DNA from: Lutibacter sp.
GTDB lineage: Bacteria; Bacteroidota; Bacteroidia; Flavobacteriales; Flavobacteriaceae
Assembly (NCBI GenBank): GCA_014859175.1
Contig: JACUUQ010000008.1
Coordinates: 1-33,598 of the forward strand
Direction: 5' to 3'
Length of the DNA stretch: 33,598 nucleotides
Shown here: positions 16,379 to 22,917 of the stretch, piece by piece
Position numbering within the stretch: the first letter of the stretch is position 1
Layout of the letters: each line of letters begins with the position of its first letter
Notes under the pieces: model-generated
Told to the model about the DNA's origin: nothing
The model's database searches: none
What the model saw: only the letters and a program-made list of their open reading frames with translations
Translations under genes and position numbers: made by a program

Positions 16379-17263
16379 ATGCCCATAACCTCGTTTCTGA
16401 ATTACCTAGCTTTAGAAAAAAAATATTCGCATCACACCATTACGGCGTATCAAAATGATTTGAATTCGTTTCAAATATTTTGTGACCAGGAATATGGCGA
16501 TGAGAGCATCGCGAATGTTAATTATGCGCAAATCAGAAACTGGATTGTGAGTTTGGTAAATGCGAAAATCACCAACCGCACCATCAACAGAAAAGTTTCT
16601 TCCTTAAAATCATTTTACAAGTTTCTTCAAAAAACCAAACAGATAGAGGCAAGCCCTTTGGTGAAACATCAGGCTTTAAAAGTGTTGAAACAGGTTCAGG
16701 TTCCTTTTTCGGAAAAGGAAATTTTTAAGGTGCTTGACACATTGGATGACGGCGATTTTGAATCGGTTCGAAATAAATTAATGGTCGAATTGTTTTATTC
16801 CACAGGAATGCGAAGAAACGAGTTGATTAACATTAAAATTACCGATATTGATTATGTTAATGAAACTGTTAAAGTGTTGGGAAAGCGGAATAAGGAACGT
16901 TTTATTCCGTTATTAAAAACAGTGAAGGAGTCCTTAATGAAATATAGTGCCATCAGGGAAAATCTTGAGATTAAAGAACCTTATTTATTTTTAACAAAAA
17001 ACGGCAAAAAAATATATGATACGCTTGTGTATCGCACAATAAATAATTATTTTAGTGCGGTGTCATCAAAAGCAAAGAAAAGCCCTCACGTAATAAGGCA
17101 TTCTTTTGCAACACACCTGCTTAATGAAGGTGCTGATTTAAACGCGGTAAAAGAATTGCTTGGACATTCTAGTTTAGCGTCAACACAAATTTACACCCAC
17201 AGTAGTTTGGGTAAATTAAAGGAAGTATATAACCAGGCCCACCCAAGAAGCCAAAAAAACTGA
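16379..17263 (+). CDS. xerC: Tyrosine recombinase XerC
   Basis: With ATG at 16379 the protein has 294 residues, typical for XerC/XerD, which resolve chromosome dimers at dif during division. The N-terminal SAM-like core-binding domain (about 1-85) is followed by the catalytic domain. All active-site residues are in place: Arg145 (GMRRNEL), Lys169, His237 and Arg240 (HVIRHS), His263 (LGHSS) and nucleophile Tyr272 (QIYTH). A TTG at 16358 would add seven residues but lies inside the preceding hairpin. Position next to rpsU and hpf favours the housekeeping recombinase over a mobile integrase. Six bases separate it from hpf, so the two are cotranscribed. Confidence 0.93.
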   Translation: MPITSFLNYLALEKKYSHHTITAYQNDLNSFQIFCDQEYGDESIANVNYAQIRNWIVSLVNAKITNRTINRKVSSLKSFYKFLQKTKQIEASPLVKHQALKVLKQVQVPFSEKEIFKVLDTLDDGDFESVRNKLMVELFYSTGMRRNELINIKITDIDYVNETVKVLGKRNKERFIPLLKTVKESLMKYSAIRENLEIKEPYLFLTKNGKKIYDTLVYRTINNYFSAVSSKAKKSPHVIRHSFATHLLNEGADLNAVKELLGHSSLASTQIYTHSSLGKLKEVYNQAHPRSQKN

Positions 17264-17269
17264 TTTATT

Positions 17270-17569
17270 ATGAAAGTATTTGTACAATCTGTGAATTTTA
17301 ATGCGGATAAGGATCTTATTGATTTTATTGAGAAAAAAGTAACCGGTTTAGAGAAGTATTATGATAAAATTGTAGATTCAGAAGTGTTTTTAAAAGTGCA
17401 ACAAACAAGTGAAAAAGAAAATAAAACAGTTGACATTAAAATTAACATTCCAGGGAATGACATTGTAGTTAAAAAACAATGCAAAACATTTGAAGAAGGC
17501 ACTATGGTTGCAGTAGATTCATTAAAAAGAAAATTGACAAAAGAGAAAGAAAAAGTACGTGATAAATAA
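17270..17569 (+). CDS. hpf: Ribosome hibernation promoting factor, short form
   Basis: A 99-residue protein of the HPF/RaiA (YfiA) family. It starts MKVFVQSVNF, with the DLIDFIEKKVTGLEKYYD helix and a basic second helix near the C-terminus (VDSLKRKLTKEKEK). Its length matches short HPF, without the C-terminal dimerisation domain of long HPF. The family binds the 30S decoding site and stabilises idle ribosomes. The gene is six bases downstream of xerC, and a terminator-like hairpin follows it before the tRNA cluster. Having hpf close to rpsU puts two modulators of ribosome state in one neighbourhood. Confidence 0.92.
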   Translation: MKVFVQSVNFNADKDLIDFIEKKVTGLEKYYDKIVDSEVFLKVQQTSEKENKTVDIKINIPGNDIVVKKQCKTFEEGTMVAVDSLKRKLTKEKEKVRDK

Positions 17570-17593
17570 AATAATAAAAATTATCATAAAAGC

Positions 17594-17625
17594 TTTGTTT
17601 AAAAAATAAAACTTTAATACATTTG
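17594..17625 (+). promoter_or_regulatory. Promoter of the tRNA-tuf cluster
   Basis: TTTG at 17594-17597 and TACATTTG at 17618-17625 are separated by 20 bases, matching the Bacteroidetes -33/-7 pattern (TTTG, 19-21 bases, TAnnTTTG). Transcription would start near 17631, about 35 bases before the first tRNA. This is the best promoter in the window and likely drives the tRNAs, tuf and possibly secE onward. Confidence 0.68.
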
Positions 17626-17626
17626 C

Positions 17627-17655
17627 AGTCCGTTAGAAATAGCGGACTTCTTTTG
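17627..17655 (+). terminator. Hairpin with T-rich tail after hpf
   Basis: AGTCCG (17627-17632) pairs perfectly with CGGACT (17643-17648) around a 10-base loop, followed by TCTTTT. It could end the xerC-hpf transcript. It starts just after the tRNA promoter's -7 box, so only read-through RNA would contain the whole stem. Confidence 0.5.
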
Positions 17656-17666
17656 TGGAGTAAAAA

Positions 17667-17740
17667 GCCGATGTAGCTCAGCTGGCTAGAGCAGCTGATT
17701 TGTAATCAGCAGGTCGTGGGTTCGAGTCCCTCTATCGGCT
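17667..17740 (+). tRNA. tRNA-Thr (anticodon TGT)
   Basis: A 74-base cloverleaf. The acceptor GCCGATG pairs with TATCGGC, the D arm has GTAGCTCAGCTGGCTAGAGC, and the anticodon stem CTGAT/ATCAG holds TGT. The T arm has GGTTCGAGTCCC. The discriminator is T. CCA is not encoded (the next bases are CTT). First gene of the tRNA-tuf cluster; its 3' end is copied in the repeats that follow. Confidence 0.97.
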
Positions 17741-17978
17741 CTTTGAAATTTTAAATATGCTTGGGAGTAAATATTTTGATTTAATTTGAGATGTTTATAA
17801 AATGGGACTAGAAGTTTATCCTGAGCGCAGTCGAAGGGAGTCCCTCTATCGGCTCTTTGAAAGAGAAAAACGCTAAGGAAAGTAAATGTTTGATTTTTTA
17901 AATATTTACGAAATATGAAAATAAGTTCATCCTTTGTGCAGTCGAAGAAAGTATCTATCGGCCAGATCTTTGAAAAAT
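17724..17978 (+). repeat. Tandem repeats of the tRNA-Thr 3' end plus a shared repeat module
   Basis: The last 17 bases of tRNA-Thr and the 8 after them (17724-17748) recur exactly at 17838-17862. A decayed third copy lies at about 17949-17977 (it keeps CTATCGGC and ATCTTTGAAA). The unit is about 111-114 bases. Before each copy stands a module whose best version is AAGTTTATCCTGAGCGCAG followed by TCGAAGG (17812-17837); the second is a worn AAGTTCATCCTTTGTGCAG plus TCGAAG (17923-17947). The array fills the whole gap between tRNA-Thr and tRNA-Tyr. The same module occurs downstream of tRNA-Trp. Confidence 0.85.
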
Positions 17979-18059
<81 letters not shown>

Positions 18060-18106
18060 CAATTGTTTTATGGCAATATAAAGCATAGGGAATTGAAAAA
18101 AATATT

Positions 18107-18179
18107 GCGAGAGTAGCTCAGTTGGTAGAGCTTCAGCCTTCCAAGCTGACTGTCGCCGGTTCGAGCCCGGTCTCTCGCT
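18107..18179 (+). tRNA. tRNA-Gly (anticodon TCC)
   Basis: A 73-base cloverleaf. The acceptor GCGAGAG pairs with CTCTCGC and the anticodon stem TCAGC/GCTGA encloses CTTCCAA (TCC). The T arm is CCGGTTCGAGCCCGG. The discriminator is T and CCA is not encoded; a short T run precedes the next tRNA. Confidence 0.97.
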
Positions 18180-18187
18180 CTTTTTTT

Positions 18188-18259
<72 letters not shown>

Positions 18260-18322
18260 CAAAATAAGAATTGAAATTAACACTATATATAACTAAGATT
18301 TAAAAATTAAAATTTAATAATC

Positions 18323-19510
18323 ATGGCAAAAGCAACCTTTGATCGTTCAAAACCACATTTAAACATCGGGACAATTGGACACGTTGATCACGGTAAAACA
18401 ACTTTAACAGCTGCTATTACTGTAGTATTAGCAGAAAAAGGATTTTGTGAAATAAAAAACTTTGATCAAATTGATAATGCTCCAGAGGAGAAAGAAAGAG
18501 GTATCACTATCAATACCGCACACGTAGAGTATTCTACAGCAAATCGTCACTATGCCCACGTTGACTGTCCAGGTCACGCGGATTACGTGAAAAACATGGT
18601 AACAGGTGCTGCGCAAATGGATGGTGCTATCATCGTAGTTGCTGCAACAGATGGTCCAATGCCTCAAACTAGAGAGCATATCTTATTAGGCCGTCAGGTA
18701 GGTATTCCAAGATTGGTTGTATTCATGAATAAAGTGGATATGGTTGATGATGAGGAATTATTGGAATTGGTAGAAATGGAAATCAGAGACTTATTGTCTT
18801 TCTATGACTATGATGGTGACAATACGCCAGTTATTCAAGGTTCTGCTTTGGGAGCTTTAAACAAAGAGCCAAAATGGATGGAAAAAATCATTGAATTGAT
18901 GGACGCTGTTGATACTTGGATTGAATTACCATTACGTGATATTGATAAACCATTCCTTATGCCAGTTGAAGATGTGTTCTCAATTACTGGTCGTGGAACA
19001 GTTGCAACAGGACGTATTGAAACAGGAATCGCAAATACTGGTGATGTTGTTGACATTATTGGTATGGGTGCTGAAAAATTAACTTCTACCATTACAGGAG
19101 TTGAAATGTTCCGAAAAATATTAGATAGAGGTGAGGCAGGAGATAACGTTGGACTTTTATTAAGAGGTATTGCAAAAGAAGATATCAAAAGAGGTATGGT
19201 AATTTGTAAACCAAAATCTGTAACACCACACGGTAAATTTAAAGCGGAAGTTTACGTTCTTAAAAAAGAAGAAGGTGGTCGTCACACACCATTCCACAAC
19301 AACTACCGTCCACAGTTCTATGTTAGAACAACAGATGTAACTGGTACAATTTCTTTACCAGAAGGTGTTGAAATGGTTATGCCCGGTGATAACTTAACAA
19401 TAAAAGTAGATTTACATCAACCAATCGCATTAAACGTAGGTTTACGTTTTGCAATCCGTGAAGGCGGCAGAACAGTTGGTGCAGGTCAGGTTACTGAATT
19501 ATTAGATTAA
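18323..19510 (+). CDS. tuf: Elongation factor Tu
   Basis: A 395-residue translational GTPase that delivers aminoacyl-tRNA to the ribosome. G1 is GHVDHGKT at residues 19-26. [12 protein letters not shown] (switch I), [11 protein letters not shown] (G3) and NKVDMVD (G4) follow in order, and domains 2 and 3 are intact to the C-terminal VTELLD. It starts at ATG 18323 after an A/T-rich leader without a Shine-Dalgarno sequence. No promoter box is visible directly upstream, so it is probably read from the tRNA promoter at about 17600. The small hairpin at 19540-19565 lies between it and tRNA-Trp. Confidence 0.98.
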   Translation: MAKATFDRSKPHLNIGTIGHVDHGKTTLTAAITVVLAEKGFCEIKNFDQIDNAPEEKERGITINTAHVEYSTANRHYAHVDCPGHADYVKNMVTGAAQMDGAIIVVAATDGPMPQTREHILLGRQVGIPRLVVFMNKVDMVDDEELLELVEMEIRDLLSFYDYDGDNTPVIQGSALGALNKEPKWMEKIIELMDAVDTWIELPLRDIDKPFLMPVEDVFSITGRGTVATGRIETGIANTGDVVDIIGMGAEKLTSTITGVEMFRKILDRGEAGDNVGLLLRGIAKEDIKRGMVICKPKSVTPHGKFKAEVYVLKKEEGGRHTPFHNNYRPQFYVRTTDVTGTISLPEGVEMVMPGDNLTIKVDLHQPIALNVGLRFAIREGGRTVGAGQVTELLD

Positions 19511-19539
19511 TTAAATACACCTGATACAAGATAAATTAT

Positions 19540-19565
19540 AGGTGCTTCTTTTAAGAGGGGCACCT
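19540..19565 (+). other. Hairpin between tuf and tRNA-Trp
   Basis: AGGTGC (19540-19545) pairs with GCACCT (19560-19565), with a further CTT/AAG pairing possible inside. There is no clear T run after it. It may be a weak terminator or a processing hairpin that separates tuf mRNA from pre-tRNA-Trp. Confidence 0.5.
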
Positions 19566-19572
19566 TAAATTT

Positions 19573-19645
19573 ACGGGTGTAGCTCAGTTGGTAGAGCACT
19601 GGTCTCCAAAACCAGGTGTCGGGAGTTCGAGTCTCTCCACCCGTG
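19573..19645 (+). tRNA. tRNA-Trp (anticodon CCA)
   Basis: A 73-base cloverleaf. The acceptor ACGGGTG pairs with CACCCGT and the anticodon stem CTGGT/ACCAG encloses CTCCAAA (CCA). The T arm is GGGAGTTCGAGTCTCTC. The discriminator is G and the 3' CCA is not encoded. The tuf-trnW-secE order is the common bacterial arrangement. The tRNA's own 3' end begins the repeat array that follows. Confidence 0.97.
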
Positions 19646-19845
19646 CTAATAAATAAAATGTGGTGCGAGAAGTTTATCCTGAGCGCAGTCGAAGGAAGTC
19701 TCTCCACCCGTGCTAATAAACAAAAGTGGTTCGAGAAGTTTATCCTGAGCGTAGTCGAAGGAAGGCTCTCCACTCATGCGAATAATAAAAAGTGGCGCGA
19801 GAAGTTAATCCTGAGCATAGTCTAAGGAAGTTTTTCTACACGATT
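19631..19845 (+). repeat. Tandem 66-67-bp array seeded by the tRNA-Trp 3' end
   Basis: Three full units (19631-19697, 19698-19763, 19764-19829) and a partial fourth (19830-19845). Each begins with the tRNA's 3' T-arm and acceptor strand (TCTCTCCACCCGTGC) and an A-rich spacer. It ends with CGAGAAGTTTATCCTGAGCG and AGTCGAAGGAAG. The first unit is the real tRNA end. The second start is identical over 23 bases, the third has several changes (GCTCTCCACTCATGC) and the fourth is badly decayed (TTTTTCTACACGATT). The array stops 13 bases before the secE ATG, so it forms the secE leader. Confidence 0.92.
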
Positions 19846-19858
19846 AAAATTTTAAAAA

Positions 19859-20047
19859 ATGAATTTAATCAATTACATCAAAGACTCATTTGAAGAGTTA
19901 CGCAATAAGGTGTCTTGGATTTCTTGGGAAGAAGCTCAAAAATCGACTGTTGTTGTTGCAATATTTACCATATTATTCGCAATAGCGGTATTTGCTGTAG
20001 ATAAAGTTTTTCAAGCAGGTTTAACTGAATATTTTAAACTGTTTTAA
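19859..20047 (+). CDS. secE: Preprotein translocase subunit SecE
   Basis: A 62-residue single-span inner-membrane protein, the minimal SecE found in most bacteria. It has a conserved amphipathic stretch (ELRNKVSWISWEEAQKST), then one membrane helix (about residues 30-50, VVVAIFTILFAIAVFAV). SecE clamps SecY in the protein-export channel. It lies between tRNA-Trp and nusG in the canonical order. Its leader is entirely occupied by the tRNA-Trp repeat array, with no visible promoter box, so it is probably transcribed from upstream. nusG starts 15 bases later. Confidence 0.95.
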   Translation: MNLINYIKDSFEELRNKVSWISWEEAQKSTVVVAIFTILFAIAVFAVDKVFQAGLTEYFKLF

Positions 20048-20062
20048 TTAGTAAAAGTTAGT

Positions 20063-20614
20063 ATGACAGATTCTGTTAAAAAATGGTATGTTGTTAGAGC
20101 AATCGGAGGACAAGAGAATAAGGTGAAAACTTATATTGAGAACGAGATTGCCCGTTTAGGCATGACTGACTATGTTGATAGAGTTCTTGTTCCTTCAGAA
20201 AAAGTTATTCAAGTGCGTAATGGAAAAAAAATAAACAAAGAACGCGTTTATTTTCCCGGTTATGTAATGATTGAAGCAAACTTAAGTGGTGAACTTCCAC
20301 ACATCATTAAATCAATACCTGGTGTTATCGGATTTTTAGGCGAAGTCAAAGGCGGAGATCCCGTACCTATGAGAAAGTCTGAAATAAACCGAATGCTAGG
20401 TAAGGTTGATGAGTTATCAGTTCAAAATGATAATGTTGCAATTCCGTTTACTGTTGGAGAAACCGTAAAAGTAATTGACGGGCCATTTAATGGTTTTGAC
20501 GGCACTATCGAAAAAATAAATGAAGAAAAACGTAAACTTGAAGTTATGGTTAAGATTTTTGGCAGAAAAACGCCATTGGAATTAAGCTATATGCAAGTTG
20601 AAAAAATTTCATAA
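20063..20614 (+). CDS. nusG: Transcription termination/antitermination factor NusG
   Basis: A 183-residue protein with the N-terminal NGN domain (KWYVVRAIGGQENKVKTYIE, and the conserved FPGYVMIE strand) and a C-terminal KOW domain (FTVGETVKVIDGPFNGFDGT). NusG binds RNA polymerase across the clamp and links it to Rho or to the ribosome. Length and domain order are standard. It lies directly after secE; a 73-base gap carrying a perfect inverted repeat follows before rplK. Confidence 0.97.
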   Translation: MTDSVKKWYVVRAIGGQENKVKTYIENEIARLGMTDYVDRVLVPSEKVIQVRNGKKINKERVYFPGYVMIEANLSGELPHIIKSIPGVIGFLGEVKGGDPVPMRKSEINRMLGKVDELSVQNDNVAIPFTVGETVKVIDGPFNGFDGTIEKINEEKRKLEVMVKIFGRKTPLELSYMQVEKIS

Positions 20615-20634
20615 TTGTTACAGAAATAATGGAG

Positions 20635-20669
20635 ATATTATGCATTGGCTTCCAATTTATGCATAATAT
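20635..20669 (+). promoter_or_regulatory. Inverted repeat in the rplK leader, candidate ribosomal-protein regulatory hairpin
   Basis: ATATTATGCAT (20635-20645) and ATGCATAATAT (20659-20669) are perfect 11-base complements. Inside, TGG and CCA can add three pairs, leaving an asymmetric ATTT bulge on the 3' side. No T run follows, so this is not an intrinsic terminator. Its place just before rplK-rplA, whose product L1 autoregulates this operon in E. coli through its leader, makes an L1-binding or processing role plausible but unproven. Confidence 0.6.
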
Positions 20670-20687
20670 ATAATTTAAGATTTAAAG

Positions 20688-21131
20688 ATGGCAAAAGAAA
20701 TTAGTAAAGTAGTAAAATTACAGGTTAAAGGAGGTGCTGCAAACCCATCACCACCAGTTGGACCTGCTTTGGGTGCTGCCGGAGTTAATATTATGGAGTT
20801 TTGCAAGCAATTTAATGCAAGAACCCAAGACAAACAAGGAAAGATTTTACCAGTAGCAATTACTGTTTATAAAGATAAATCCTTTGAGTTTGTTGTAAAA
20901 ACACCACCAGCGGCCATGCAAATTATGGAAGCTGCTAAAGCAAAAAAAGGGTCTTCTGAGCCTAACCGTAACAAGGTGGCAACAGTAACCTGGGATCAAT
21001 TAAGAGTGATCGCTGAAGATAAAATGAAAGATTTAAATGCATTTACAATCGAGTCGGCTATGCTTATGATGGCTGGTACAGCACGCTCAATGGGTGTTAA
21101 TGTAAGTGGAGATGCTCCTATAAAAAAATAA
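20688..21131 (+). CDS. rplK: 50S ribosomal protein uL11
   Basis: A 147-residue protein with the invariant N-terminal [20 protein letters not shown] segment. The C-terminal rRNA-binding domain ends in [10 protein letters not shown]. uL11 forms the base of the L7/L12 stalk and the GTPase-associated centre on 23S rRNA. It starts at ATG 20688, preceded by an inverted repeat at 20635-20669, and is followed by rplA after 13 bases, the canonical L11 operon. Confidence 0.98.
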   Translation: MAKEISKVVKLQVKGGAANPSPPVGPALGAAGVNIMEFCKQFNARTQDKQGKILPVAITVYKDKSFEFVVKTPPAAMQIMEAAKAKKGSSEPNRNKVATVTWDQLRVIAEDKMKDLNAFTIESAMLMMAGTARSMGVNVSGDAPIKK

Positions 21132-21144
21132 AACAGTTATTAAA

Positions 21145-21834
21145 ATGGCAAAATTAACTAAAAAGCAAAAAGAAGCACATGCGAAGATTGATAAAAATCA
21201 AGCATATTCTTTAAAAGACGCTTCCGCTTTAGTAAAAGAAATTACAAGTGTAAATTTCGATGCATCTATTGATATAGCTGTTAGATTGGGTGTAGATCCA
21301 CGTAAAGCAAATCAAATGGTTAGAGGCGTGGTTACATTACCGCACGGAACCGGAAAAGATGTTAAAGTGTTGGCATTGGTAACACCAGATAAAGAAGCTG
21401 AAGCTCTAGAAGCAGGCGCTGATTATGTTGGATTGGATGACTACCTTCAAAAAATTAAAGATGGTTGGACTGATGTGGATGTTATTATCACTATGCCAAG
21501 TATTATGGGTAAATTAGGTCCTTTAGGTCGTATTTTAGGACCAAGAGGTTTGATGCCAAACCCTAAAACTGGTACAGTTACTATGGACGTTGCAAAAGCA
21601 GTAAGGGAAGTAAAGGCTGGTAAAATTGACTTTAAAGTTGATAAAACCGGTATTGTGCATGCAGGTATTGGGAAAGCATCATTTGATGCCGAACAAATTA
21701 TTGACAATGCACATGAAATCATCAATACTTTGATAAAACTTAAGCCTACAACGGCAAAAGGAACTTATGTCAAAAGTATTTATCTTTCAAGTACAATGAG
21801 CCCTGGAGTGAATATTGACACTAAATCAGTTTAA
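21145..21834 (+). CDS. rplA: 50S ribosomal protein uL1
   Basis: A 229-residue protein of normal length with the uL1 signature region [20 protein letters not shown] and the following MPNPKTGTV. uL1 binds helix 76-78 of 23S rRNA to form the mobile stalk that helps release E-site tRNA. In many bacteria it represses rplK-rplA translation by binding a mimic of its rRNA site in the mRNA. It sits between rplK and rplJ with gaps of 13 and 22 bases. Confidence 0.98.
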   Translation: MAKLTKKQKEAHAKIDKNQAYSLKDASALVKEITSVNFDASIDIAVRLGVDPRKANQMVRGVVTLPHGTGKDVKVLALVTPDKEAEALEAGADYVGLDDYLQKIKDGWTDVDVIITMPSIMGKLGPLGRILGPRGLMPNPKTGTVTMDVAKAVREVKAGKIDFKVDKTGIVHAGIGKASFDAEQIIDNAHEIINTLIKLKPTTAKGTYVKSIYLSSTMSPGVNIDTKSV

Positions 21835-21856
21835 TTAAAGTTAAAACTTAGTAATT

Positions 21857-22372
21857 ATGACGAGAGAAGAAAAATCACAAGTAATAGAAGCTTTAACAAC
21901 CAAGTTAACTGAAGGTAAAATTATATATTTTGCAGATATATCAGGGTTAAACGCTTTACAAACATCAAATTTACGAAGAGCTTGTTTTAAAGCAAACATA
22001 AAACTTGCAGTAGTAAAAAATACATTGCTTGGTAAAGCAATGGAAAAATCTGATAAAGATTTCGGAGATTTACCTTCGATATTAAAAGGAAACACTTCTT
22101 TAATGATATCTGAAACAAGTAACGCTCCAGCGAAATTAATTAAAGATTTCAGAAAAAAGTCTCTTATTCCTTTATTGAAAGGTGCTTATGTTGAAGAAGC
22201 AATCTATATTGGTGACAACCAGTTAGAATCTTTGGTTAACATAAAATCTAAAGAACAAGTTATTGGAGATATCATTACCTTATTACAATCGCCTGCTAAA
22301 AATGTTATTTCAGCATTGCAATCAGGAGGTAATAAATTATCTGGTATTCTTACAACATTATCAGAGAAATAA
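21857..22372 (+). CDS. rplJ: 50S ribosomal protein uL10
   Basis: A 171-residue protein that anchors L7/L12 dimers to the ribosome. The N-terminal RNA-binding domain (MTREEKSQVIEALTTKL, with LRRACFKANIKLAVVKNTLL) and the C-terminal helix that carries L7/L12 are both present. Only 22 bases separate it from rplA, too little for the long L10 leader seen in E. coli. Any L10-based feedback would need a site inside the rplA coding end. rplL follows after 45 bases. Confidence 0.97.
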   Translation: MTREEKSQVIEALTTKLTEGKIIYFADISGLNALQTSNLRRACFKANIKLAVVKNTLLGKAMEKSDKDFGDLPSILKGNTSLMISETSNAPAKLIKDFRKKSLIPLLKGAYVEEAIYIGDNQLESLVNIKSKEQVIGDIITLLQSPAKNVISALQSGGNKLSGILTTLSEK

Positions 22373-22417
22373 ATACGTGCACTAATAAACTAAATAATAA
22401 AATTTAAACAAAGAGAA

Positions 22418-22795
22418 ATGGCAGATTTAAAAGATTTCGCAGAGAAACTTGTTAACTTAACAGTTAAAGAAGTAAATGAGTTGGCTAAAATATTAAAAGA
22501 TGAATACGGTATTGAGCCAGCAGCAGCAGTAGCGGTTGCAGGTCCTGCATCAGCAGGCGGAGGAGATGACGAAGCAGAAGCAAAAACTGAATTCGACGTA
22601 ATTTTAAAAGCAGCTGGTGATTCTAAATTGGCAGTGGTTAAATTGGTTAAAGAATTAACCGGTTTAGGTCTAAAAGAAGCTAAAGCTATTGTTGATGCTG
22701 CACCAGCACCAATAAAAGAAGGTATTTCTAAAGATGAAGCTGAAGGATTAAAAGCAGCATTAGAAGAAGCCGGAGCTGAGGTTGAGCTTAAATAA
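22418..22795 (+). CDS. rplL: 50S ribosomal protein bL12 (L7/L12)
   Basis: A 125-residue acidic protein. It has an N-terminal dimerisation domain ([20 protein letters not shown]), then an Ala/Gly-rich hinge ([15 protein letters not shown], about 44-58). The C-terminal factor-binding domain contains [18 protein letters not shown]. It recruits translational GTPases to the ribosome. As usual it follows rplJ, and a long hairpin lies between it and rpoB. Confidence 0.98.
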   Translation: MADLKDFAEKLVNLTVKEVNELAKILKDEYGIEPAAAVAVAGPASAGGGDDEAEAKTEFDVILKAAGDSKLAVVKLVKELTGLGLKEAKAIVDAAPAPIKEGISKDEAEGLKAALEEAGAEVELK

Positions 22796-22809
22796 GCTTT
22801 CATTAGCTA

Positions 22810-22864
22810 ACACAATTTAAGGTTTAGGTCTGGGTGAAAGCCTCAGACCTAAACCGCTTTGTGT
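22810..22864 (+). promoter_or_regulatory. Extended hairpin between rplL and rpoB
   Basis: GGTTTAGGTCTG (22821-22832) and CAGACCTAAACC (22844-22855) form a perfect 12-bp stem with an 11-base loop. An outer stem ACACAA/TTGTGT (22810-22815 with 22859-22864) extends it. No T run follows, so partial attenuation or endonuclease processing fits better than full termination. E. coli has an attenuator and an RNase III site in this same gap. Confidence 0.72.
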
Positions 22865-22917
22865 ATATATTCGTTCTTATATTTTATATTGTTTTATTAA
22901 CCTAAAGTTTTTGTCCA

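Noticed and set aside
16379-17263. Integrase of a mobile element
   Set aside because: Housekeeping neighbours (rpsU, hpf), XerC length and lack of element boundaries favour the chromosomal XerC, although an integrase elsewhere could still explain the tRNA-tail repeats.
19616-19825. A plus-strand frame with repeated FILSVVEG-like peptides
   Set aside because: It is only the 66-bp tRNA-Trp array read in one frame; the repeats follow the DNA unit, and the opposite-strand frame at 19507-19773 is equally an artefact.
19631-19845. Possible CRISPR array
   Set aside because: The whole unit is copied, spacers are related to one another, only three units exist and they start from a tRNA end; there are no cas genes.
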